Shown: positions 22,939-32,338 of the stretch, in pieces | Layout: each line of letters starts with the position of its first letter | Position numbering within the stretch: position 1 is the first letter of the stretch | From: JACJYE01 sp964432875 | Lineage (GTDB): Bacteria > Bacteroidota > Bacteroidia > Chitinophagales > Saprospiraceae | Assembly (NCBI GenBank): GCA_964432875.1 | Contig: CAYSPJ010000002.1 | Location: 1 to 64,000, forward strand | Length of the DNA: 64,000 nt | Reading direction: 5' to 3' | Program-made: the position numbers and the translations under genes | The notes under the pieces: generated by a model | What the model was told of the DNA's origin: nothing | The model's database searches: none | Seen by the model: only the letters and a program-made list of their open reading frames with translations

Positions 22939-25170
22939 TTACGCCTCTATTTTTTGTTCCAGCTCCTGTAAATAGATGCTGGCCCATTCGGTTATCTTGC
23001 CGAAGTCTTCCTCGTCGATCACTGCCCGCTCACCTTTGACTTCGCCCAATTTAGTAAAGGAAACATTATGAGTATTTAGATGGTTGACAAGCGCATCTTC
23101 GTTCTCCAGCGCAAGGCTGATGAGGATGCGGCTCTGGCTTTCGCCAAAAAGATAAGCATCTTTGCGGAAGTTGCTGTCGGCTTCAATTTCGAAGCCCAAG
23201 CCTCGGGGCATGGCGCATTCCATAAGGGCGGTGAATAACCCGCCACCCGAAATATCATGAGCTGATGCTATCCAACCCTTGCGCAGCAGCTTTTTTAAAT
23301 TGGCTTGTACATGGAATTCCTCATCCAAATCGAATGCCGGGGCCGGGGAGTGGTGAATGCCGTGCACCTGCCGCAGGAATTCCGAGCTGCCCAAATCATC
23401 TTGGGGCGTGCCGATCATGTAAATCTGATGCCCGGGCATTTTGAAGTCCAGGGTCATCGGTTGGCTGCAGTCCTCCAGGATGCCAAGCATCCCGATGATG
23501 GGGGTAGGGTATATCGGATCAGTTTGGCCTTGGTCATCCGTTTGATGGTGAAAGCAGAGGTTGCTGTCGGCCACCGGGATATTGAAGCGGCGGCAAGCCT
23601 CGCCCATACCTTTGATGGCCATGACGAATTGCCAATAAACCTCGGGATCATCAGGGCTGCCAAAATTGAGGCTAGTGGTAATGGCTACTGGCTCTCCTCC
23701 CGAGCAGACGATATTGCGGGCGGCCTCAGCCACGGCGATCATGGTGCCGATGTACGGATCGGCAAAGACGTAGCTGGAGTTGCAGCCGGCCGTCAGCACC
23801 AAGGCCTTACGCGTACCTTCAACACCTACCAGCACCGCATCTGAAAGGGTGGCGCTGCTTATGGGATTGGTGTCTACCATAGAGTCGTATTGCTGGTAAA
23901 TCCAGTGCTTGGAACCGATATTGGGCGAGGAGAACAACTGCCGGGCGGCTTTGAGGTAATCATCTGGCTTGGGCACGTGGGAAAGCTTGTACCGGCTGAT
24001 CTGTTTGAGGTAGGCTGGCTTTTGGTAGTCTCGCTGATAAACCGGTGCTCCACCGCCCTTAACCAGCAGCTTGGCTTCCAAATCGGCAATCAATTTACCC
24101 TGATGGGAAAATTCCAGGCGGTCAGTGGCCGTCACTTCTCCGATTTGGGCACAGGTAAGCCCCCATTTTTCAAATAGCTCTAACAGCACACCCTCCTGCC
24201 CCTCCCTGGCTACGACGAGCAGGCGATCTTGGCTTTCCGATAGCAAAATCTCCAGGGGCTTCATAGCGTCCTGCCGGGTGGGTACCTTGTCCAGGTTGAT
24301 GCGCATGCCGGTGCCGCTCCTGGCGCTCATCTCCGCGGTGGAGCGAGCGATACCTCCCGCACCCAGGTCCTGCACTCCTGCTATGGCACCGGTCTGCAGA
24401 GCTTCCAAGGTGGCCTCTAGCAGCAATTTTCCCTGAAAGGGGGCCCTCACTTGTACGGCGGGCAGGCCTCCAGCAGGCTTATCGGCCAAACCGGATGAAG
24501 TGGAGGTAGCCCCGTGAATGCCGACGTTGCCCGTAGCGGCACCAACGATAAAAACAGGATTGCCTGGGCCGTCAGCGCGGGCCGGGATTGTTTCGCTTAT
24601 CCGCACCAATCCTACCGACATGGTATTGACCAGGATGTTATTATTGTAGCTGTCGTTGAAATAAAGTGTCACGCCTACGGGCGGCACGCCAATGGCTTTG
24701 CCATGGTCGCTAATCCCTTTGACCACGCTGCGCAGCAGATGTCGGGTATGAGCATTTTTGATATTGCCGAAATATAGGGAGTTGAGGGCAACAATCGGGC
24801 GAGCACCCATGGTGAAGATGCCGCGATGGATGCTGTCTGCCCCCCTCATACCTCCCTGGTAAGGCTCGATGTAGGAAGGGGTGTGCGATTGAAGGTTAAA
24901 GGCGCAGGCCCAGCCATCGCCAATGTCTACCAGTTTGGCATCCTCCTCTTCGGAACTGGCCAGCAGGCGGCTGCCTGCGCGAGGGACGGTCTTTAGCCAG
25001 TAGATTGAATTTTTATTAGAACAATACTCAGACCACATCACGGAGAAGATGCTTAGTTCCGTGAAATCAGGGACACGACCCATGATTATGATGATTTGCT
25101 GGAATTCTGCTTCGCTTAGCCCCAGGTTTTGGGCAGTTTCTAAGGTGATTTGCGCTTCAGTGTCCTGCAT
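22939..25170 (-). CDS. purL: Phosphoribosylformylglycinamidine synthase subunit PurL
   Basis: A 743-aa small-type PurL that converts FGAR to FGAM in purine synthesis, working with PurQ and PurS encoded elsewhere. Support: SVMWSEYC near residue 45, PYQGGMRGADSIHRGIFTMGARPI, GATSTSSGL, DLGAGG, and the C-terminal DISGGGL repeat. Oddity: the motif usually read as EHCSYK is EYCSNK here (residues 48-53), with Tyr in place of the conserved His and Asn in place of the Tyr. I checked the codons (TAT and AAT) on the minus strand. A TATCTTTG box at 25198-25205 (minus) lies 28 bases upstream of the start, but its -33 element is weak. Confidence 0.93.
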   Translation of the reverse strand: MQDTEAQITLETAQNLGLSEAEFQQIIIIMGRVPDFTELSIFSVMWSEYCSNKNSIYWLKTVPRAGSRLLASSEEEDAKLVDIGDGWACAFNLQSHTPSYIEPYQGGMRGADSIHRGIFTMGARPIVALNSLYFGNIKNAHTRHLLRSVVKGISDHGKAIGVPPVGVTLYFNDSYNNNILVNTMSVGLVRISETIPARADGPGNPVFIVGAATGNVGIHGATSTSSGLADKPAGGLPAVQVRAPFQGKLLLEATLEALQTGAIAGVQDLGAGGIARSTAEMSARSGTGMRINLDKVPTRQDAMKPLEILLSESQDRLLVVAREGQEGVLLELFEKWGLTCAQIGEVTATDRLEFSHQGKLIADLEAKLLVKGGGAPVYQRDYQKPAYLKQISRYKLSHVPKPDDYLKAARQLFSSPNIGSKHWIYQQYDSMVDTNPISSATLSDAVLVGVEGTRKALVLTAGCNSSYVFADPYIGTMIAVAEAARNIVCSGGEPVAITTSLNFGSPDDPEVYWQFVMAIKGMGEACRRFNIPVADSNLCFHHQTDDQGQTDPIYPTPIIGMLGILEDCSQPMTLDFKMPGHQIYMIGTPQDDLGSSEFLRQVHGIHHSPAPAFDLDEEFHVQANLKKLLRKGWIASAHDISGGGLFTALMECAMPRGLGFEIEADSNFRKDAYLFGESQSRILISLALENEDALVNHLNTHNVSFTKLGEVKGERAVIDEEDFGKITEWASIYLQELEQKIEA

Positions 25171-25339
25171 TACTTTGTCTGCTTATTGTTTGAGCCGCAA
25201 AGATACGCATCTTGTTAGATAAGTGCAGGTGGGGGCTAATTTTATAGAGGCAAAAGGGCAAGTATTTGAGTATGGCTTCAGGTGTAAGAAGCACCCGATG
25301 AAGTAGAGAGCCATCGGCTCAGGCTTTGCGGCAGGGCAG

Positions 25340-25975
25340 CTACCGGATTAAATAATTTACCCAAAAGAACAACATCAGATAAATCCACAAGCCATCCAGG
25401 TAATGCCAGTAGATGGTGAGCAGCCGCAGCTTAAGCCGTTTTTCAGGGTCGGAAAAATAGACCAGTACGCTCACGGGCTCTTGCATGTGTTTGCGCGCCT
25501 TGAGCAGGAAACCAGCGAGGAAAGGCAGCCCGGCGATGAGGTGGGCGAAGTGCAGCCCGGAAATGATGTAAAGGTAGCCGGCAGAATTATCGGAGTGGAT
25601 GAAGATATCCTGGCCAAATAATTGCGACCAAGCCAGGAATTGCAAGGCCAGGAAGAGCAGCGAAAGGGCGATGGTGGCCCCCAGGGCGCGCTGATAATTG
25701 AGGGTGTCATCAGATTGGTAGCAGCGCTTGGCCCACACCATAGCAAAACTGCTGCCCAAGAGGATTAGAGTGTTGAATAAAAACAAGTTGGGCAGGCGTA
25801 AGGGGGGTAGATCGCTTTGCACGCGGGTGTAAACAAAGGCGGCCGAAAACGCCAGGAATAAGGCGGTAATGCCGAAGAGCAAGAGGGTGAGCGCCACGTT
25901 GTAAGGGTGGAAGGCAAAGGAGTCGTATTCTCCGGCGCCGCCTTGCTGTTTTGCGGGCTGGCTTTGGCTATTCAT
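25340..25975 (-). CDS. Cytochrome c oxidase subunit III family protein
   Basis: A 211-aa membrane protein with about five helices. It has the family signatures FHPYN near the N terminus, SGLHFAHLIAGL in the middle and YWHYLDGLWIYL near the C terminus. Subunit III of heme-copper oxidases supports proton uptake and assembly, but the catalytic subunits I and II are not in this window. The start is the ATG at 25975, which overlaps the stop of the small zinc-finger-like gene upstream (ATGA), so the two are translationally coupled. A longer frame read to 26077 simply runs over that small gene. Confidence 0.9.
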   Translation of the reverse strand: MNSQSQPAKQQGGAGEYDSFAFHPYNVALTLLLFGITALFLAFSAAFVYTRVQSDLPPLRLPNLFLFNTLILLGSSFAMVWAKRCYQSDDTLNYQRALGATIALSLLFLALQFLAWSQLFGQDIFIHSDNSAGYLYIISGLHFAHLIAGLPFLAGFLLKARKHMQEPVSVLVYFSDPEKRLKLRLLTIYWHYLDGLWIYLMLFFWVNYLIR

Positions 25976-26145
25976 TGGGCATCTGCTTTGGGTGGACGTT
26001 CTTTTTTTCCTTGCCGGCGGCAGCGCTCGCTGCAATATACGATTGATTCCCACTGCTTTTCCCACTTCTTGCGCCACTGGAAGGGCAAGCCGCAGGAAGG
26101 GCAGGTTTTGCTGGGCAAATCGCTTTTCTTGCGCTGCTTAGGCAT
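25972..26145 (-). CDS. DUF2256-like small zinc-finger protein (57 aa)
   Basis: This small gene is short enough to be missed by length cut-offs. The protein begins MPKQRKKSDLPSKTCPSCG and continues with PFQWRKKWEKQWESIVYC and SERCRR, the pattern of the DUF2256 family: CPxCG, a WRKKW segment, then YCSERC. The four cysteines could bind zinc. Function is unknown. The stop overlaps the ATG of the cytochrome oxidase subunit III gene by ATGA, and oadB ends 75 bases upstream, so it may be the fourth gene of the oad operon. Confidence 0.85.
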   Translation of the reverse strand: MPKQRKKSDLPSKTCPSCGLPFQWRKKWEKQWESIVYCSERCRRQGKKERPPKADAQ

Positions 26146-26219
26146 TTTTCGAGAGCTAACAGCAGGAACAGGGAATTGTTTAGATCGTGCTTGTCTTTAG
26201 AGTCCGATAGCGGCTGCCT

Positions 26220-27437
26220 TTATCTGCCCAAAACAAATGCAATCAGCACTCCCGCCGCCACCGCTGAGCCGATTACGCCGGAAATATTGCTCGACATGGC
26301 ATATTGTAGCAAATGGTTTTTCGGGTCGTAGCGCAAGGCGATCTCATTCGCTACCCGCGAAGCCATCGGCACGGCGCTTAAGCCCGTTGCCCCGATAAGC
26401 GGGTTGATCTTCTTGCGGGAGAAGAGGTTATAAAACTTCACCGCCATGATGCCGCCGAGGATAGAGATCGCAAAAGCCAGGAAGCCGCCTACAACTATTG
26501 CCAAGGTATCGGCCTTGAGGAAGGAATGTGCGGACATCGTAGCACCGATGCACAAGCCCAGAAAAATGGTGGCCGTGTTCATCACTGTCTCCGAAGCAGC
26601 CTGGAAAAGGCGGTTCGTATCGCTGCCGATTTCTTTGATCAGGTTGCCAAACATCAGCAGCCCGATCAGCGGTGCCGAAGAAGGGACGAGGATAGCCGCG
26701 ATGGCCGCCAGCATGATGGGGAAAATGATTTTTACTGTACGCAGGTCTTTGATCTCCATTTTGCTGGGGTATAGCCGCTCCTGCTCTTTCATGTTGATGC
26801 GCAGCTCCTTTTCAGTGACCGAGAAGCGCACTACCAAGGGGATGATGACCGGCACCAATGCCATGTAGGAATAAGCAGCGATGGCTATGGGCCCCAGCAG
26901 ATTGGGGGCAAGCATAATAGAGGTATAAATAGCCGTCGGGCCATCAGCCCCGCCGATGATGCCCAGGGCGGCAGCTTCGTTGAGCGGCCTGCCCAGCAAC
27001 ACGGCAGCGATGAGCACGGTAAAAATGCCGATTTGTGCAGCAGCGCCAAAGAAAGCCAGGCGCAAGTTGCGCAACATCGGCCCAAAATCAGTCATGGCGC
27101 CCACACCCATGAAAATCAGCGGTGGCAGCAAGCCTGTTTTGATGAGCGCATAGTAGAGCATATTCATGATGCCATAATCGTAGGCAATCCGCACCAAGCT
27201 CATATCGACAATCCCCACCGCCTCTTCTGCTGGGATGACCCCCATGCGGCTGCCCGGGAAATTGGCGAGCAACAAGCCGAAGGCAATCGGCACCAGCAAT
27301 AGCGGCTCGTAGCGTTTTTTGATGCCTAGATAGAGGAGTACCAAGCCTAACAGGAGCATGATGATCGAGCCCGGTTCAGCGATCAGACCGCTGATGGCCG
27401 TCATTTCATATAATTTCCACAATGTATCCTTCAGCAT
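26220..27437 (-). CDS. oadB: Na+-translocating decarboxylase subunit beta
   Basis: A 405-aa polytopic membrane protein that couples decarboxylation of carboxybiotin to sodium export. Family features include GVGAMTDFGPML, IGGADGPTAIYTS (the conserved Asp region near residues 170-185 implicated in Na+ binding) and a C-terminal SNISGVIGSAVAAG. It begins six bases after the oadA stop. Together with oadA and oadG it makes a complete three-subunit pump; the natural substrate could be oxaloacetate or another beta-keto acid. Confidence 0.95.
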   Translation of the reverse strand: MLKDTLWKLYEMTAISGLIAEPGSIIMLLLGLVLLYLGIKKRYEPLLLVPIAFGLLLANFPGSRMGVIPAEEAVGIVDMSLVRIAYDYGIMNMLYYALIKTGLLPPLIFMGVGAMTDFGPMLRNLRLAFFGAAAQIGIFTVLIAAVLLGRPLNEAAALGIIGGADGPTAIYTSIMLAPNLLGPIAIAAYSYMALVPVIIPLVVRFSVTEKELRINMKEQERLYPSKMEIKDLRTVKIIFPIMLAAIAAILVPSSAPLIGLLMFGNLIKEIGSDTNRLFQAASETVMNTATIFLGLCIGATMSAHSFLKADTLAIVVGGFLAFAISILGGIMAVKFYNLFSRKKINPLIGATGLSAVPMASRVANEIALRYDPKNHLLQYAMSSNISGVIGSAVAAGVLIAFVLGR

Positions 27438-27443
27438 AGCCGC

Positions 27444-29330
27444 TTATCTGATCTTGATGATAATGTCGTCTTCGCCAATATCCTCCCCGTGCCGGGCTAC
27501 CACTTCCACTACCTCCCCGCTATGGTCGGCAGTGATGGCATTTACGACCTTCATCGATTCGATATAAGCCACCGTATCACCCGCCTTGATGCGGTCGCCT
27601 GGCTTGATGGGCTTTTCGGAAGGGTCACGGGTCAGCAGAAATTTGCCTTCCAGAGGTGAAGTGATGGATTTGTAGATGCCGTTGCTTTTGCCATTGCTAG
27701 ATGGCTGAGCAGGCTGGTCTGGCATGGGATGATCGCCCGTTACCGACGGCACCGCTTGCGGATAGGCGATGGATACCCGATATGAGTTGCCGTTGATCTC
27801 GATATCCAAGGCCTTTGGCATAGCTGCCGCCGCTGGGGCAGGGGAGGAGGAGGGGGGTGCTGCCGCCTTGGGGGCCTTGCGTTTCCCCAGGTCTTCGAGA
27901 AAGCGCTCCTTGGCCTTGCCCGACATATAATCGATATACTGCTGCGGGTGCAGGGCGTATTCGAGGAGTTCTTCCTCGTCCTGTCCCAAATCCCAGCCCT
28001 TTTCCTGCATTTCGGCCCGGCAGCGTTCCAGCGCGTCGGGATAGAGGCCTTGGGGGTCGCCGGCGAAGAATTCGCGCCCTTGTTCCTGGGCGAGCGCTTT
28101 GATTTCCTCATCAACTTCACCCGGTAATTGGCCTGCTTTGCCCAGCATCATATTCCAGGTATCCTCGTCGATCATCGACCAGCGCCCTTTACCTTTAGCC
28201 AAGTTGATGACGTTCATCAACGCGACGTTCTTGACGTATTGGCTGTAAGGTGTTACCAGCGGGGGGTAGCCGAGCTTGGGCCAGATATACTCTACCTCAT
28301 CAAACAGGCTGACCAGGAGTTCGTCCTGGCTGGTTTCTGACTGGCTGTTTTTTACCAGCCATTTGTTGAGGCTCTTGAGGTTGTTTTCCAGGTCGGCCAT
28401 CAGGCTGCCCATCATGCCGCCGGGCAGGCCCGGGCCGATGAGCAGGGAGTTCATCATCCGGTTTTGTGGGCTGATATAGTAGCCGAGGAAGTCGTCGATA
28501 AACTCTTGGGTGAGGCTGCGCGCCTGCATATAAGCCTTCATATTGATGTCGGGCAGGCTAAAGCCGTCGTCTTTAAGCATGGCATGGACGGCCAGCAAGT
28601 CGGCATGGCCCGTACCCCAGGAGAGCGGCTCCATCCCCACATCGATGATGTCCGCCCCATTGCGTGCTGCTTCCAGGGCAGAAGCGATAGAGAAGCCCGG
28701 CGTGGAGTGGCCATGGTATTGCACCAGCATATCGGGATGCCGCTCCTTGATGCCTTTGACCATCCTACCGATAGAAGCCGGGCGGCCTACCCCGGCCATG
28801 TCTTTAATCGCGATCTCTTCAGCCCCCAGTTCGATGAGCTGGTCGGCCAATTGAATAAAATACTCAACGGTATGTAGCTTGGAATAGGCGATACAAAGGG
28901 CGCCCTGGGCCACCATGCCGCCTTCGCGGGCGTACTGAAAGGATTTCTTCAGGTTGGGCGCATAGTTCAGCCCATCAAAAGAGCGGGAAATATCCGTCCC
29001 TTGTTTTTTCTTTACCCGGAACATCAGGCGGCGCACATCGGCGGGCACCGGCCCCATGCTGAGGGCATTCAGCCCGCGCTCCAGCATTTGTGTTTGGATG
29101 CCTGCTTCGTTGAATGGCTTCGTCCAGGCGCGCACGGCCTGGTTGGGGTTTTCCCCAAAGAGCAGGTTGATCTGTTCAAAGCCGCCGCCGTTGGTCTCCA
29201 CCCGGGCAAAACAGCCCATATCAATAATCGGCTCGGCTACTTTAACTAATTGATCTACCCGGGGCATATACTTCCCGGAAGACTGCCACATGTCCCGGTA
29301 TACCAGGCACAACTTGATTTCTTTTCCCAT
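27444..29330 (-). CDS. oadA: Biotin-dependent decarboxylase subunit alpha
   Basis: A 628-aa protein with three parts: an N-terminal HMGL-like carboxyltransferase barrel (KDMAGVGRPASIG, QYHGHSTPGFSIA, and a GMEPLSWGTGH metal-site segment), a conserved PYC/OADA domain, and after a Pro/Ala-rich linker (about 500-520) a C-terminal biotinyl domain. The biotin motif reads ESMKVVN, where MKV replaces the more usual MKM; the acceptor lysine is present. It transfers carboxyl from oxaloacetate (or a related acid) to biotin for decarboxylation by the beta subunit. The upstream 49 bases contain a heptamer repeat. Confidence 0.95.
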   Translation of the reverse strand: MGKEIKLCLVYRDMWQSSGKYMPRVDQLVKVAEPIIDMGCFARVETNGGGFEQINLLFGENPNQAVRAWTKPFNEAGIQTQMLERGLNALSMGPVPADVRRLMFRVKKKQGTDISRSFDGLNYAPNLKKSFQYAREGGMVAQGALCIAYSKLHTVEYFIQLADQLIELGAEEIAIKDMAGVGRPASIGRMVKGIKERHPDMLVQYHGHSTPGFSIASALEAARNGADIIDVGMEPLSWGTGHADLLAVHAMLKDDGFSLPDINMKAYMQARSLTQEFIDDFLGYYISPQNRMMNSLLIGPGLPGGMMGSLMADLENNLKSLNKWLVKNSQSETSQDELLVSLFDEVEYIWPKLGYPPLVTPYSQYVKNVALMNVINLAKGKGRWSMIDEDTWNMMLGKAGQLPGEVDEEIKALAQEQGREFFAGDPQGLYPDALERCRAEMQEKGWDLGQDEEELLEYALHPQQYIDYMSGKAKERFLEDLGKRKAPKAAAPPSSSPAPAAAAMPKALDIEINGNSYRVSIAYPQAVPSVTGDHPMPDQPAQPSSNGKSNGIYKSITSPLEGKFLLTRDPSEKPIKPGDRIKAGDTVAYIESMKVVNAITADHSGEVVEVVARHGEDIGEDDIIIKIR

Positions 29331-29370
29331 TTTAGTAAGGTGTTGCTATCGTTCTTATATCCTCCCCCCA

Positions 29371-29394
29371 CTTTATCCTTTACCCTTTATCCTT
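29371..29394 (-). repeat. Heptanucleotide array, word AAGGATA, overlapping the oadG stop
   Basis: On the minus strand AAGGATA, AAGGGTA, AAGGATA and AAG run in exact 7-base phase. The array encodes the last residues of OadG (KDKG) and its TAA stop (29380-29382), then continues into the oadG-oadA spacer. Confidence 0.75.
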
Positions 29395-29625
29395 GACTTC
29401 CACCCTCACCACCTCCCCCTTCCCCTGCGTGGCGATTTCCACCGCAGCAAAAAGGGCGGCTAGTTCTTCCTCATTAGGGGCTTTCGGGTTAGCAGTAGCA
29501 GCTGGCGCAAAGCGGTTGACTACCCTGATGAGCAGTTGCGCGCTGAGTACCACCAGCAAAAGGATGGTGAAAACAGTGACCATGCCAGCGGCAAGGAGGA
29601 TTAGTGCTTCGTTAAGGTCGTTCAT
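29380..29625 (-). CDS. oadG: Na+-translocating decarboxylase subunit gamma
   Basis: An 81-aa protein with one N-terminal transmembrane helix (about residues 8-32) and a cytoplasmic acidic tail (NEEELAALFAAVEIATQGKG), the layout of OadG, which holds the alpha and beta subunits together. It is the first gene of oadG-oadA-oadB. A TATCTTTG box lies upstream on the minus strand (29645-29652), about 20 bases from the start, with a weak -33 element. The final four residues and the stop fall inside a heptamer repeat. Confidence 0.9.
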   Translation of the reverse strand: MNDLNEALILLAAGMVTVFTILLLVVLSAQLLIRVVNRFAPAATANPKAPNEEELAALFAAVEIATQGKGEVVRVEVKDKG

Positions 29626-29846
29626 TATTTTATTTATCGGGCGGCAAAGATAACAAAATGATGTTCCTTTTCCATCCTTTTTTCAACCGTATAATTACGA
29701 TTTTTTAAACGGCAAATACCTGCAAAAGTTTCCATGCCAATAAATGAAGGCCTTGCGGGGCTGATTTTTCGCCTGCAAATTCGTTACTTTGCGCCGCCCA
29801 AAAAGTCAAAAGCTCGTTTTTTCATCAACCTGTAACTCAACCGCAA

Positions 29847-31151
29847 ATGAAACAAAGCATCAGCGTGTTTAAATTCGGCGGGGCATCCTTAAAGGATGCA
29901 GCGGCCATCAAAAACGTAGCCAACATCCTGCAATCCTATAAAAGCCAAAAACTGGTCATCATCGTCTCGGCCATGGGCAAAGTGACCAATGCCCTGGAAA
30001 CCGTGGCTCAATCTCATGCCGCCCAAGACGGTAAAGCCTTCGAGATACTCGAGGGCATCAAAGCCCAGCACTACCGCATCATCGATGAGCTGTTTGAGGC
30101 TGGCGATGAAGTTTATGCCCAGGTCAACGATTCTTTTGTGGAAATCGAATGGGTACTGGATGAGCCGCCGCACGAAAATTACGACTATATGTACGATCAG
30201 ATCGTCTCCATCGGCGAGGTGGTCTCTTCTAAAATTGCGGCAGCCTACTTCAACGAAGCTGGCCTGCCCACCCAGTGGCTCGATGCCCGGGATATCATTA
30301 TCACCGACGATATTTTCCGCGAAGGTTGGGTGCAATGGCCCGAAACCGAGGAAAGGGCGGAGCGCATCGTCAAGCCTATGCTAGAGAACCCTGGCTTTAT
30401 CGTCACCCAAGGCTTTATCGGCAGCACCACCGAAAACTTCACCACTACTCTGGGGCGGGAAGGCTCCGACTATACCGCTGCCATCTTCTCTTTCTGCCTC
30501 AATGCCAAAGACATGACCATTTGGAAAGATGTTCCCGGCGTATTGACCGCCGACCCGCGCCTGTTCGACAACGTCGTCAAGCTCGACCGCCTTTCTTATA
30601 AGGAGGCCATCGAGATGACTTACTATGGTGCCAAGGTCATCCACCCCAAGACCATCAAGCCGCTGCAAAACAAGAGCATCCCGCTCTACGTCAAGTCTTT
30701 TATCGACCCTCTGGGCGAAGGCACCCTGATTTCTGCTGAAGTGGAAGACACCTACCCCCCGATGGTGGCGGTGGAGTCGGACCAGGTGCTGCTACAAATT
30801 AGTACCCGCGACTTTTCTTTTGTCGCCGAGCACCACATCAGCCTGCTGTTCAATATCATTGCCGAGTTCCGCCTACAAGTCAATATGATGCAGAATTCTG
30901 CCATCAGTTTCAGCATCTGCATCAACGATGTGGATGATAAAGCCGACCGTTTCGCCGAGCGCATCAGCGACAAGTTCAAAGTGGTGCTAGACCGGGGCCT
31001 GGAGCTAGTCACAGTGCGGCACTATCAGGAAAACGTGCTAGACAACCTGCGCCGCGGCAAAATCGTACTGCTGGAGGAGCGTATCAAAAACACCACTGCT
31101 CAGATGGTGATGAAGGATGTGCCAGTCATCCAGCGCAAGCAGATAGGGTAA
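29847..31151 (+). CDS. lysC: Aspartate kinase, monofunctional
   Basis: A 434-aa kinase that phosphorylates aspartate to start the lysine, threonine and methionine branch. The N-terminal kinase motif VFKFGGASLKDAAAI (8-22) and a central GREGSDYTAA with LTADPRL are intact. The C-terminal part is shorter than usual and its ACT-like regulatory region begins near MVAVESDQVLLQI. It stands alone with no homoserine dehydrogenase fusion. A degenerate TTACTTTG box at 29784-29791 is the best promoter candidate I can see. Confidence 0.92.
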   Translation: MKQSISVFKFGGASLKDAAAIKNVANILQSYKSQKLVIIVSAMGKVTNALETVAQSHAAQDGKAFEILEGIKAQHYRIIDELFEAGDEVYAQVNDSFVEIEWVLDEPPHENYDYMYDQIVSIGEVVSSKIAAAYFNEAGLPTQWLDARDIIITDDIFREGWVQWPETEERAERIVKPMLENPGFIVTQGFIGSTTENFTTTLGREGSDYTAAIFSFCLNAKDMTIWKDVPGVLTADPRLFDNVVKLDRLSYKEAIEMTYYGAKVIHPKTIKPLQNKSIPLYVKSFIDPLGEGTLISAEVEDTYPPMVAVESDQVLLQISTRDFSFVAEHHISLLFNIIAEFRLQVNMMQNSAISFSICINDVDDKADRFAERISDKFKVVLDRGLELVTVRHYQENVLDNLRRGKIVLLEERIKNTTAQMVMKDVPVIQRKQIG

Positions 31152-31325
31152 TCAGCCTGAAAAAAGGTTTCACACGGGGCTCTTTGAGCACTAGACGGCC
31201 ACTAAAACAAGGCCAATGATCCCGGTTTGGGAGGGCTAGCGAGACGGTGTACGGCTAGAGCGTTATTATTTGAAATATTCCTATCTTAGCGCGGCATAAT
31301 TAACGCAAACCACAATACGATTCCG

Positions 31326-32333
31326 ATGGAGCAACAACACCAGGTCGCTGTCTTAGGGCCGATACCATACGACCACATCACCACTAGCCGGGGGGCCGAG
31401 ATCGTCAAATACGGCTGTGTGACCCACCCGCTGATCGCGCTGGCCAAGCTAATGGATGGGCGGGGTAGCGCCAGCCCGGTAGCCCACATCCGTCGGCAGG
31501 ATGATGCTGCAGTGCGTACCCTATTGGGGGCTTACTCCAATATCGGGCTGGAAGGGCTCTATTCTCATCATGACCAGGGCGACGTGATCCAACTGCGCTT
31601 CCTGGATCAAAACAACCGCCTGGAAAAACAAACCGCCTTCATGCCGCCCATTAGCCCGGAAGATGTGGCACCCCTCATCGGATCTGACATCTTTGTCTGC
31701 GTGCCGATCTCCGATTACGAGGTGCCGCTGGAGACTCTGCAATACATTAAAGCTCACCGCAACCCCCAGGCCATCACCATCTTTGATGCCCATGGCCCCA
31801 CAACAGCGGTGACGACCACCGGCGACCGCCTGCGCCGGTTTTGGGTGGAGCGCGACCGCTGGCTGCCATATATCGACGTACTCAAAATGAATATCGAAGA
31901 GGCTGGCTGCTGTTGGTTCAAAAAGGAATACGCCGAGGAAGAGCTCCAGCACGAATACCGCGAGCTGACCGAGGAGGAAATGGCTGAATTTGCTCAACAC
32001 GCTTTGAATCAAGGCGTCAAAGCAGTCTTTATCACCCTGGATGCCCGGGGGTGCATGGTGTATTCCCAGGCAGGGGGGGAGTTCAAAGCGGAATTTGTCC
32101 GCTCCGTCTGGGTGGAAGAGGTGGTCGATACGACTGGCTGCGGCGATTCCTTTGCCGGCGGCATGGCTTTCGGCTTGCTGGAAGACCGGGCCGATTATAT
32201 CCGCGCTGCCCAGTATGCCAACGCCTTGGGTGCGCTGCGCACCCAAGGCACTACTTTTGAGGTGTTTAAATCGCTAAGCGAGACTAACGCCCTTATCCGG
32301 CAGCATTATGGAGAGGCTGCCAGAACACAATAG
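31326..32333 (+). CDS. PfkB-family carbohydrate or nucleoside kinase
   Basis: A 335-aa ribokinase-fold enzyme. The second PfkB signature, DTTGCGDSFAGGM (about residues 262-274), contains the catalytic Asp and the anion-hole glycines; an N-terminal LGPIPYDHI opening replaces the classical first signature. The substrate is unknown and may be a sugar or sugar phosphate. It is followed by tilS after five bases, so the two are cotranscribed. The spacer upstream (31152-31325) holds a TATCTTAG box at 31282-31289 without a matching -33 element. Confidence 0.87.
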   Translation: MEQQHQVAVLGPIPYDHITTSRGAEIVKYGCVTHPLIALAKLMDGRGSASPVAHIRRQDDAAVRTLLGAYSNIGLEGLYSHHDQGDVIQLRFLDQNNRLEKQTAFMPPISPEDVAPLIGSDIFVCVPISDYEVPLETLQYIKAHRNPQAITIFDAHGPTTAVTTTGDRLRRFWVERDRWLPYIDVLKMNIEEAGCCWFKKEYAEEELQHEYRELTEEEMAEFAQHALNQGVKAVFITLDARGCMVYSQAGGEFKAEFVRSVWVEEVVDTTGCGDSFAGGMAFGLLEDRADYIRAAQYANALGALRTQGTTFEVFKSLSETNALIRQHYGEAARTQ

Positions 32334-32338
32334 AAGAG

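Noticed and set aside
25340..26077. Longer cytochrome oxidase III start at 26077
   Set aside because: The extension is an alternative frame through the small DUF2256-like gene, whose cysteine motif is clearly coding.
29700..29846. Lysine riboswitch upstream of aspartate kinase
   Set aside because: The 150-base leader shows no conserved core or long paired helices of the lysine riboswitch.
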